This document shows positions 1-5,588 of a stretch of 7,503 nucleotides of DNA, piece after piece. Within the stretch, counting starts at the first letter, position 1; every line of letters starts with the position of its first letter. The position numbers were made by a program, and so were the translations under genes. The notes beneath the pieces are model-generated. The model saw only the letters and a list, made by a program, of their open reading frames with translations. It did not search any database and was not told the DNA's origin. This DNA is from an uncultured Sutterella sp. (GTDB taxonomy: Bacteria > Pseudomonadota > Gammaproteobacteria > Burkholderiales > Burkholderiaceae_F). The DNA is taken from positions 1 through 7,503 of the forward strand of contig CAAGKD010000116.1 of assembly GCA_900770335.1 (NCBI GenBank), read 5' to 3'.

Positions 1-16
1 CCCCCCGCGGACAGCG

Positions 17-259
17 CTACCCCGCGAGTGCGAGCGAGAGCGCGCACGACGCGGAGATCAGGAACCCTGCGAAGACGCGCGCCATCGAGGTCGCCGCATG
101 GCGGGGGAGCTCCCCGGAGGCCGTGAGCAGCGCGATGCGCCGCGCGACGCTTTCGGGCGGCGGCAGAAGCAGCGCCGGCGCGCCCCAGACGTGCGAGGCG
201 AGCCACCAGAGAAGGAGAATCGCAAGGGGAAGAACGAGCGGGAGAAGCTTCTTGCGCAT
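17..259 (-). pseudogene. ABC transporter permease, SsuC/TauC-like, N-terminal part ending at a premature stop
   Basis: This 80-codon frame resembles the start of the inner-membrane permease of sulfonate/taurine/nitrate-type ABC importers. The visible features are a basic N-terminus (MRKK), a first membrane segment around residues 5-22, a proline-rich LLPPPESV stretch, then TASGELPRHAATS and a second hydrophobic segment from about residue 61. Those middle motifs match the remembered E. coli SsuC sequence (SASGELWQHLAISS). Family members are about 250-270 residues long, so most of the protein is missing. A TAG at 17-19 stops the frame directly after a run of four G. One extra G there would continue as VALSAG, in keeping with the hydrophobic segment. 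It is therefore either a frameshifted pseudogene or an error near a contig end. There is no clear Shine-Dalgarno sequence before the ATG at 259. The substrate cannot be read from this fragment. Confidence 0.7.
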
Positions 260-320
260 GGGCGTGCCGCAGGGGGAGGGCTGCGGCGTAAGGAAATGGA
301 GAGTCCGCCGCCGGAAGCGA

Positions 321-361
321 AGCGGGCGCCGACGGGAGACATCGTCCCGCCGGCGCCCGCT
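321..361. repeat. Long GC-rich inverted repeat between the antiporter and permease genes
   Basis: The arms at 321-337 and 345-361 are complementary over 17 bases with a single mismatch and enclose a 7-base loop. It lies in the gap between the antiporter stop (426) and the permease start (259). No T-run follows on either strand, so it is not a classical intrinsic terminator. It could be an mRNA-stabilising or attenuating stem-loop, or a dispersed palindromic repeat. Confidence 0.6.
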
Positions 362-376
362 CCAGAGTCTTCGGCG

Positions 377-402
377 GAGCCCTCCGCCTTGGGGGAGGGC
401 TC
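377..402. terminator. Perfect 9-bp inverted repeat just past the antiporter stop, possible terminator
   Basis: The arms at 377-385 and 394-402 (GAGCCCTCC / GGAGGGCTC) pair perfectly around an 8-base loop, about 24 bases downstream of the antiporter stop codon. The position suits a transcript 3' end, but no U-tract follows on the minus strand, so termination is only inferred. Together with the 321-361 hairpin it makes a double stem-loop between the two genes. Confidence 0.35.
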
Positions 403-425
403 GGGCCGGACGGATCAGACGTTCA

Positions 426-1841
426 TCAGGCGATGAAGAGCATGTCCGCGATCCAGAAGACCGGGAAGAGGATGCACACCGACCAGGCCATGTAGCCGAA
501 GAACGAGGGCATCTTGATGCCGCGCTCGACGCAAATCGCGACGGTCATGAAGTTCGGCGCGTTGCCGATGTACGTGACCGCGCCCATGAAGACCGCGCCC
601 ATCGAGATCGCCATCAGCGTGTGGGAGCCCTCGTTCATCAGGTAGGCCGGATCGCCGCCCGCGAGGTTGAAGAACGCGAGGTAGGTCGGGGCGTTGTCAA
701 GGAACGCCGAGAGCATGCCCGTGAGCCAGAAGAAGACCGTGTTGTTGAGCGTGCCGTCAGCGTTCGAGACGAGCGCGACGAGGGAGGCGAAGGCGCCGTT
801 CGGGCCCGCGCGGAGCATCTCGAGCACCGGAACGATGCAGCAGAAGATGCCGAAGAAGAGCTTGGCGACCTCAAGGATCGGATCCCACGAGAAGTGGTTG
901 GCCTCGCGGGTGGCCTTCGTCGTGAGAACGAGCGAGAGAATCGCGATCACGATGAACAGGCCGTCGCGGATGAGCGACTCGAGCGCGAAGTGCACGCCGA
1001 GCACGGACACCTCGACGCCCGGGTGCCAGACGCCCGACATGAGCACGGCGCCGATGATGCAGGCGAGCAAGGGAATGTTGACGAGGCCCTCGAGGGCGAA
1101 CTTCGTCGTCGCGTCGGCGGGCTTGAAGCCGTCGGCGACGTCCTTGCGGTACATGATCGTGTCGATCACGTGGTGGATCGCGAGAAGCGCGGCGACGCAG
1201 AAGAGCCAGGGCAGGAACACGTGGATGCTCGTCCAGAAGAACGACACGCCCTTGAGGAAGCCGAGGAAGAGCGGGGGGTCGCCCAGGGGCGTGAGCGCGC
1301 CGCCCACATTCGCCACGAGGAAGATGAAGAAGATGAAGGTGCTCATGCAGCGCTTTCTGCCTTCATTGGCGACGATGAGCGGACGGATGAGGAGCATCGC
1401 GGCGCCCGTCGTGCCCATGAAGTTCGCAAGCACGGCGCCGATGGCGAGGAAGACCGTGTTGACGATCGGGCGCCCGACGAAGGAGCCCTTGATGTGGATG
1501 CCGCCCGCGACGATGAAGAGCGCGCCCACGAAGATGATGAAGGGGACGTAGTCCGCGAGCAGGACGTGGGTGATGGAGTGGACGCCCGTCGAAAAGTCGA
1601 TCAGCAGACACAGCGGCAGCGCGCAGCACAGGGCCCAGAAGACGGAGACCTTGCCGAAGTGGTGGTGCCAAAACGTCGGGACGAAGAGCGGACAGAGCGC
1701 GATCGAGAGCAGGATGCCCGCGAAGGGGACGGCCCATCCGAGGCCGAGGGTGCTGCCGTCAAGGCCCGAGGCCTGGGCGGCGGGGACCGCACAGAGTGCA
1801 AAAAGCGCGCCCAGCGAGCGCGCGGCGGAGAGAGGCGTCAC
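426..1841 (-). CDS. Sodium:proton antiporter / CitMHS-like transporter of the NhaD/ArsB (ion transporter) superfamily
   Basis: The 471-residue protein is almost entirely hydrophobic, with about a dozen predicted membrane segments. It probably exchanges a cation for protons, or moves an anion such as a carboxylate, across the inner membrane. A signal-like N-terminus (about residues 1-24, ending QASG) is followed by membrane segments. Residues 181-199 carry GALTPLGDPPLF, a conserved re-entrant-type motif of NhaD/ArsB relatives. The second half has the counterpart LSAFLDNAPTYLAF (378-391) and YIGNAPNFMTVAI (424-436), then the family ending MPSFFGYMAWS (444-454). The length is normal for the family. 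The GTG start at 1841 is well supported by AGGAG at 1848-1852 with a 6-base spacer. The gene is separated from pncB by 284 bases and probably has its own promoter. Annotators call this family either 'sodium:proton antiporter' or 'putative citrate transport'. The fold is secure, but the substrate is not readable. Confidence 0.85.
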   Translation of the reverse strand: MTPLSAARSLGALFALCAVPAAQASGLDGSTLGLGWAVPFAGILLSIALCPLFVPTFWHHHFGKVSVFWALCCALPLCLLIDFSTGVHSITHVLLADYVPFIIFVGALFIVAGGIHIKGSFVGRPIVNTVFLAIGAVLANFMGTTGAAMLLIRPLIVANEGRKRCMSTFIFFIFLVANVGGALTPLGDPPLFLGFLKGVSFFWTSIHVFLPWLFCVAALLAIHHVIDTIMYRKDVADGFKPADATTKFALEGLVNIPLLACIIGAVLMSGVWHPGVEVSVLGVHFALESLIRDGLFIVIAILSLVLTTKATREANHFSWDPILEVAKLFFGIFCCIVPVLEMLRAGPNGAFASLVALVSNADGTLNNTVFFWLTGMLSAFLDNAPTYLAFFNLAGGDPAYLMNEGSHTLMAISMGAVFMGAVTYIGNAPNFMTVAICVERGIKMPSFFGYMAWSVCILFPVFWIADMLFIA

Positions 1842-1847
1842 GAAGAA

Positions 1848-1852
1848 CTCCT
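1848..1852 (-). promoter_or_regulatory. Ribosome binding site fixing the antiporter GTG start
   Basis: AGGAG on the minus strand sits 6 bases before the GTG at 1839-1841. This near-consensus Shine-Dalgarno supports a GTG start that could otherwise be doubted. Confidence 0.75.
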
Positions 1853-2080
1853 GATCTTTCTGATTTTCTGACCGTCCGCCGCGGGAGGGTGAATCGCAGC
1901 TTCCGGCGCGGTTGAGCCTTTCGCGCCCGGCGCGCGCCCCATGACGGGGCGCGCATGCGCCTGGAAGCGTGAAGACTGCGGGTAACCTTACACCGAAATC
2001 AAGCGAAGGAACAGGATTTACAGGGCTGTTCTTGCAAAAAACAGAGCCTTCGGACCCTTTCTTCCGCGATCTAGCCCGAT
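1853..2080 (-). promoter_or_regulatory. Intergenic leader of the antiporter gene, with two strong hairpins and an AT-richer upstream patch
   Basis: Two GC-rich stem-loops stand in tandem before the antiporter RBS. The first has perfect 9-bp arms at 1932-1940 and 1946-1954 with loop GTCAT on the minus strand. The second pairs 1922-1930 with 1903-1910 with one bulged base. Upstream, around 1981-2060, the sequence is clearly more AT-rich than its surroundings and contains the perfect inverted repeat GAACAG-N11-CTGTTC at 2009-2031. That patch is the likely promoter area, but I found no convincing -35/-10 pair. The layout resembles a structured 5' leader such as a riboswitch or attenuator. I do not recognise a specific known class. 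Confidence 0.35.
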
Positions 2081-2090
2081 CGGACTACCT

Positions 2091-2125
2091 CTCCCGGGAA
2101 AGAAGCCCGGCGCCGCAGAGGCGCC
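2091..2125 (-). terminator. Candidate intrinsic terminator of pncB
   Basis: Directly after the pncB stop codon, the minus strand forms GGCGCC-TCTGC-GGCGCC (arms 2120-2125 and 2109-2114, 5-base loop). GGG and a pyrimidine-rich CTTCTTTC follow. The position and the partial U-tract fit a Rho-independent terminator, though the stem is short and the tract is interrupted by C residues. Confidence 0.4.
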
Positions 2126-3370
2126 TCAGGGCGCCGCGGGCTCGTCGAGGTGGAAGACCTGCCTCAAGTAGCGCACGTAGCTCTCGTCCTCGCACATGCC
2201 CTTTTCGGGCGAGTCGGAGATCTTCGCGACGGGCTGCCCGTTGCACCGGGTCATCTTGATGACGACGTTGAGGGGCTGCGGGCCGCGGTCGTTCATGAGG
2301 TTCGTGCCGATGCCGAACCCGAGGCCCACGCGCCCGTGGAAGCGCCGCCAGAGCTCGAGCACGCGCGGAATGTCGAGGCCGTCCGAGAAGATGAGGCACT
2401 TCGCGTGCGGGTCGCACTTGTTCGCGGCCCAGTGCTCGATCATGCGCTCGCCCCAGCCGAAGGGATCGCCCGAATCGTGGCGCGCGCCGTCAAAGAGCTT
2501 GCAGAAGTACATATCGAAGTCCTCGAGGAAGGGCTTCATGCCGTACACGTCCGAGAGCGCGATGCCGAGGTCCCCGCGGTACTCCTTGGCCCACTGCTCG
2601 AAGCCGAAGATCTGGCTGTCGCGCAGGCGCGGCCCCAGGGCCTGGCAGGCCTGGAGGTACTCGTGGGCCATCGTTCCGAGGGGCGTGAGGCCGAGCTCGC
2701 GCGCGTACATGACGTTCGAGGTGCCCGAGAGCCGGTCGCCCAGGCGGCTCTTGAGCGAGGCGATGACCTTGCCCTGCCAGTCGCGCGAGAAGCGCCGGCG
2801 CGTGCCGTAGTCCGAAATCCGCAGCTCCGCGGAGTCGGGCTCGTTCTGGAGAAGTCCAATCTTGCGGTCGAGCCGCCGCCAGCCCTCCTCCTCGGAGAGG
2901 CCCGGGAACATGTTCCGGAAGTACACCTCGTTGACGATCGCAAGCACCGGGATCTCGAAGAGGATCGTGTGCAACCACGGGCCGCGGATGCTGATGTCGA
3001 TCCCGAAGGGCTGCGAGGGGTCGCGCCTGACTTCGATGTACTTGCGCTTCAAGTGAAACAGGCTCAGGAACTCGATGTAGTCGCACTTCATGAAGCGCAG
3101 GCCGCGGAGGTAGTCGAGCTCGGGCTCCGTGAAGTAGAGCCCGCAGAGATGATCGATCTCGGAGTTGATCTCGTCGACGAAGGGCGAGAGGTCGATCCCG
3201 GGCGTGCGGCACTTGAAGCGATACTGGACGTCCGCCGCGGGAAACCGGTGCAGCACGCACTGCTGCATCGTGAACTTGTAGAGGTCCGTGTCAAGAAGGG
3301 ACTCAATGATCAATTTGGGCTCCGTAGCGTCTGCGACATGTTGGTCGTTCGGACGGCGCGCGGTCCGCAT
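2126..3370 (-). CDS. pncB: Nicotinate phosphoribosyltransferase (NAPRTase)
   Basis: This cytoplasmic enzyme of the Preiss-Handler salvage route joins nicotinate to PRPP, with ATP use, to give nicotinate mononucleotide for NAD synthesis. With the ATG start at 3370 it has 414 residues. SLLDTDLYKFTMQ is at 24-36 and YGTRRRFSR at 188-196. LGTMAHEYLQA (231-241) contains His236, aligned with the phosphorylated active-site histidine of enteric PncB. RHDSGDP is at 297-303 and the phosphate-binding-like GFGIGTNL at 351-358. All expected motifs are intact. The start is uncertain. The first 19 residues have no family counterpart, and a TTG at 3311-3313 with GGAG six bases upstream would give a 395-residue protein beginning (M)IIESLLDTD, as in homologues I remember. 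The ATG at 3368-3370 sits in a hairpin loop. The HicB-like gene ends 33 bases upstream, so cotranscription is possible. Function is secure; only the N-terminus is open. Confidence 0.96.
   Translation of the reverse strand: MRTARRPNDQHVADATEPKLIIESLLDTDLYKFTMQQCVLHRFPAADVQYRFKCRTPGIDLSPFVDEINSEIDHLCGLYFTEPELDYLRGLRFMKCDYIEFLSLFHLKRKYIEVRRDPSQPFGIDISIRGPWLHTILFEIPVLAIVNEVYFRNMFPGLSEEEGWRRLDRKIGLLQNEPDSAELRISDYGTRRRFSRDWQGKVIASLKSRLGDRLSGTSNVMYARELGLTPLGTMAHEYLQACQALGPRLRDSQIFGFEQWAKEYRGDLGIALSDVYGMKPFLEDFDMYFCKLFDGARHDSGDPFGWGERMIEHWAANKCDPHAKCLIFSDGLDIPRVLELWRRFHGRVGLGFGIGTNLMNDRGPQPLNVVIKMTRCNGQPVAKISDSPEKGMCEDESYVRYLRQVFHLDEPAAP
3320..3323 (-). promoter_or_regulatory. Possible ribosome binding site for an alternative TTG start of pncB
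   Basis: GGAG on the minus strand stands 6 bases before a TTG (3311-3313). Starting there gives the N-terminus usual for PncB, whereas the upstream ATG adds 19 residues without family counterpart. The ATG's own GGAGG (3382-3386) is 11 bases away, which is longer than ideal. Confidence 0.45.
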
Positions 3371-3380
3371 TCCGGACCGC
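3360..3380 (-). promoter_or_regulatory. Perfect hairpin enclosing the upstream pncB ATG
   Basis: GCGGTCCG and CGGACCGC (3373-3380 and 3360-3367) pair over 8 bases. The 5-base loop, GAATG on the minus strand, contains the ATG candidate start. GGAGG at 3382-3386 lies immediately upstream of the stem. TCCGCATTC on the plus strand is also repeated at 3364-3372 and 3384-3392. The structure could hide or present the start codon, or act as a spacer hairpin if translation begins at the TTG. Confidence 0.45.
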
Positions 3381-3403
3381 CCCTCCGCATTCGTGCGATC
3401 AGT

Positions 3404-4087
3404 TTACGCGCTCGATCCTCCCCAAAGGATCCCATCCCACCAGAGATCGGCCCGGGCGTCGACGTCATCCTTGCTCATGACGTATCCGCCCCGCGTCTGC
3501 GCGGCCGCGCCGCCCGTCACGAACTGCGCGTCCACGGCCGCCCCGACGGCCGCGATGACGATCGCGTCCGCCCTCACCGGCACGAAGATCCGCCTCGGGT
3601 CGCCGAGCCCCGCCTGCGGGGCGTCCGGCAGATGACGGCGCATGGCGTCGCCCGCCCGGGCGGCGCGCGCGAGCCGGTCGCTGACGACGGCCCCCATTCC
3701 TGCGGACGCCTCGGCGACCGTGGCGCCCAGAACGCTCAGGAAGAGCTTCCCGCAGACGACGACGAAGCCGCCCGGCGTCGGCAACGCCTCGCAGGGATAG
3801 AGCAGATCCAGGGCGTCCGCTCTCGGCAGCCCCGAGATCCCCGGAACGAGCCGCCCGAGCAGCACGTGCGCGCATTCGCGCGGAAGCTCAAGACGCTCCG
3901 GAAGCGAAGGTGCGGGAATCGCCCCTTGCGCCGGCAAAAGCTCCATGCGCTCCCTCACCGTGAGCGCCGCCCGGGCGAACGCCTCGGGAAGCGTTCCGCC
4001 CCATGCCGTGCAGCCCGGAAAGTCCGGCGCCGAGATCTTCCAGCCGAAGGATTCGCCGCCTCGATCGATCAGCAGCGGATGGCTCAT
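3404..4087 (-). CDS. HicB-like antitoxin-type protein with an unassigned C-terminal half
   Basis: Residues about 2-65 of this 227-residue protein fit the HicB-like antitoxin fold: FGWKISAPDFPGC (14-26), then a helix starting TLPEAFARAALTVRER (32-47) and a proline-bearing linker AIPAPS (56-61). HicB proteins normally neutralise the small RNase HicA and may repress their own operon. The other 160 residues are not a recognised DNA-binding domain. Residues about 104-139 (GGFVVVCGK, then GATVAEASAGMGAVVSDRL) look like a degenerate second copy of the same strand-turn-helix pattern; this is inference. I chose the ATG at 4085-4087 because GGAG (4094-4097) stands 6 bases before it. An ATG one codon upstream (4090) and a GTG at 4120 are also in frame. 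No HicA-like frame is visible on either side. The gene ends 33 bases before the pncB ATG. It could be an orphan antitoxin, a regulator, or an adapted HicB-fold protein. Confidence 0.65.
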   Translation of the reverse strand: MSHPLLIDRGGESFGWKISAPDFPGCTAWGGTLPEAFARAALTVRERMELLPAQGAIPAPSLPERLELPRECAHVLLGRLVPGISGLPRADALDLLYPCEALPTPGGFVVVCGKLFLSVLGATVAEASAGMGAVVSDRLARAARAGDAMRRHLPDAPQAGLGDPRRIFVPVRADAIVIAAVGAAVDAQFVTGGAAAQTRGGYVMSKDDVDARADLWWDGILWGGSSA

Positions 4088-4333
4088 CATTTTCTCCACA
4101 GAAACATGCACCTGCCTCACCCTGAACGCAGGGGAGACGCCTCAGGCACATTCTGAGGGACGAGTGCGACACTCCTGGTCGCACCGGAGCATGGCGCCGC
4201 GATTTGATCAGCAAACCGCCGGGCGCTGGTATCCGGCTAATGGGGGCGCCCAACCCCGTTGGGCAGCCTGACGCCTTGCGAGAACGCCAAGCGAATTCTC
4301 CTGCGGTGGAGGAATTGAGAGGTTCGCAGCTAA
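4088..4333. other. Intergenic stretch upstream of the HicB-like gene with several short inverted repeats
   Basis: Together with the Fic remnant at 4334-4540, this fills the 454 bases between nagZ and the HicB-like start. Perfect inverted repeats are CCTCAG-N7-CTGAGG (4140-4158), GTGCGAC-N7-GTCGCAC (4164-4184) and GCCCAAC-N3-GTTGGGC (4248-4264). The first two have identical 7-base spacers and lie 50-100 bases before the HicB-like start, so they could be operators for an autoregulated gene. Short plus-strand frames here gave no convincing protein match. Confidence 0.4.
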
Positions 4334-4540
4334 CGGAGGAAGCCGACGCAGGAGCGCCAGCCGATCCTCACCATCGACCAGGCTGCGGAGGTGTTCGGAT
4401 GCAGCTTCATGACTGCATCCGGGCTCATCCCGGGGTTCATTGACCTCGGGCTTCTCATCGAGACATCCGGCCGCAGGAAGGGACGCGGGTTTGCGTGCGA
4501 ACCTTGTTTGGAGATCCTGCGGCGCGGATTCCGATCCCGA
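4334..4540 (+). pseudogene. Decayed C-terminal fragment of a Fic-family protein
   Basis: The plus frame that opens after a TAA at 4331-4333 reads PILTIDQAAEVFGCSF, then TASGLIPGFIDLGLLIE, then TSGRRKGRGFACEPCLEIL and RRG. This matches the C-terminal winged-helix tail I know from Fic-domain AMPylases (pattern: LTVKQAAELLGVSF..TA, a helix with LVDLGIL, then GRKRxRVFxYExYLEILR.G). The catalytic HPFxxGNGR Fic motif is not found upstream. There is no proper start, and the frame runs on antisense into the end of nagZ with no native stop. Cys at two positions usually Tyr (ACEPCLEIL) fits neutral decay. It is the only recognisable coding sequence on the plus strand. The reading rests on motif recognition over about 60 residues, without an alignment. 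Confidence 0.55.
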
Positions 4541-4541
4541 A

Positions 4542-5588
4542 TCAGCCGGCGAGAAGCCCCGCCTCAGCGAGCCGGCGGCGAGCGGCGCGCCAGGCCGCGC
4601 TCTCGCGGAGCGCCTCGGGAGAAAGGGGCTCGCCCGCCTCGGGCAGGAGCCCCGCTAGACGCTCGTCAAACTCGGGCGGCCGGGTCCACTCAAGCTCTCG
4701 GAGGATTCCGTCGGCCTCCTCGGGATGATTGCAGTGCAGCACCATGTCGCAGCCCGCAGCGAGCGCGCGAGCGGCGCGGCCCGCGGGCGTGAAATCGCCG
4801 CCCGCGCCCTTCATCGAGAGGTCGTCCGAGAAGACGAGCCCCGTGAAGCCGATGCGGCCGCGCAGGACCTCGCCGAGAAGCTCCCGGCAGTAGGTCGCCG
4901 TCTCGCCGCCGAACCCCGCATAGGCGACGTGGGCGGTCATGACGGAAGCAATCTCGCCCGCAAGGCCCCGGTAGACGGCGAGGTCCTCGAGCACCGCCCG
5001 GGCGGGACGCTCGTCGGCGGGCATGGCGACGTGGCTGTCGGCCTGCGCCCAGCCGTGGCCGGGGAAGTGCTTGCCGCAGCTCTTCATTCCTCCCGAGGAG
5101 AGACCGGCGACGAGGCCTCGGGCGTTTGCCTCGACCTCCGCGGGCGTGCTCCCGAGCGAGCGGCTCCCGATGATCGCGGAGCGTCCGAAGTCGAGGTCGA
5201 GCACCGGCGTGAAGCTAAAGTCCACGCCGCAGGACCGGAGCTCCGAGGCGAGAAGGAATCCCGCCGCTGCGAGAAGCCCCGGCGCCCGGGTCCCGAACCG
5301 GCGGAAGTCGCTCATCGCGGGAATGGCGGTGAAGCCCTCGCGGAAGCGCTGCACGCGTCCGCCCTCATGGTCGACGCAGATGAGGATCCCGGGGCGCACC
5401 GCATGGATGGCGCCCGTGAGCGCGATGAGCTCCTGCGGGGTCGAATAGTTCCGCGTGAAGAGGATCACCGCGCCCGTGAGGGGGTGGCGCAGGCGCTCGA
5501 TCTCCCCGGGCGTCAGGGTCGTTCCGGCGACGTCTACGACGACGGGCCCGAGCGAATGCGCGCGGGCGAGCTTTTCGGCCGTGAGCAT
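4542..5588 (-). CDS. nagZ: Beta-N-acetylhexosaminidase NagZ (glycoside hydrolase family 3)
   Basis: NagZ removes N-acetylglucosamine from GlcNAc-anhydroMurNAc (peptides) in the cytoplasm during cell-wall recycling. In many Gram-negatives its product also feeds AmpR-type beta-lactamase control. The 348-residue length is usual. Visible motifs in order are DHEGGRVQRF (73-82, substrate binding), GSRSLG (141-146), KHFPGHG (173-179) followed by D184-S185-H186, the Asp-His general acid/base pair of this subfamily, MTAHVAY (217-223) and FSDDLSM (253-259), whose first Asp (255) corresponds to the GH3 nucleophile. There is no signal peptide, consistent with a cytosolic enzyme. The ATG at 5588 directly follows the pdxJ TAA with no gap. 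GAGG (5594-5597) inside the pdxJ end serves as its RBS, so the two are probably translationally coupled. Its 3' end converges with the Fic remnant. Confidence 0.97.
   Translation of the reverse strand: MLTAEKLARAHSLGPVVVDVAGTTLTPGEIERLRHPLTGAVILFTRNYSTPQELIALTGAIHAVRPGILICVDHEGGRVQRFREGFTAIPAMSDFRRFGTRAPGLLAAAGFLLASELRSCGVDFSFTPVLDLDFGRSAIIGSRSLGSTPAEVEANARGLVAGLSSGGMKSCGKHFPGHGWAQADSHVAMPADERPARAVLEDLAVYRGLAGEIASVMTAHVAYAGFGGETATYCRELLGEVLRGRIGFTGLVFSDDLSMKGAGGDFTPAGRAARALAAGCDMVLHCNHPEEADGILRELEWTRPPEFDERLAGLLPEAGEPLSPEALRESAAWRAARRRLAEAGLLAG

Noticed and set aside
123..1871. 582-residue open frame on the plus strand opposite the antiporter
   Set aside because: It has an extremely charged, low-complexity Arg/Glu/Asp/His composition, as expected for the antisense of a GC-rich gene. 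The minus-strand frame is a clear membrane transporter with an RBS.
1981..2060. Promoter (-35 TTGCAA with TAAATC) and LexA-like box (CTGT...ACAG) upstream of the antiporter
   Set aside because: The -35 to -10 spacing is far too short, and the CTGT to ACAG spacing is 11 rather than 8 bases. The matches are weak.
3393..3420. TAAACT as a -10 box for pncB
   Set aside because: There is no -35 element at suitable spacing, and the T-A-A overlaps the stop codon of the HicB-like gene.
2150..4156. 668-residue plus-strand open frame across pncB and the HicB-like gene
   Set aside because: It is an antisense shadow with no domain pattern. pncB on the other strand has all catalytic motifs. Long antisense frames are common at this GC content.
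4190..4270. Plus-strand frame with RFDQQTAGRWYPANGG, considered as the N-terminal remnant of the Fic gene
   Set aside because: It is too short and without a motif I can assign. It is also in a region too near the tail to leave room for a Fic core, so any link would be a guess.
4121..4541. Search for a hicA toxin gene next to the HicB-like gene
   Set aside because: No frame on either strand shows the short HicA pattern (glycine-rich strand followed by the catalytic His near GSHH).
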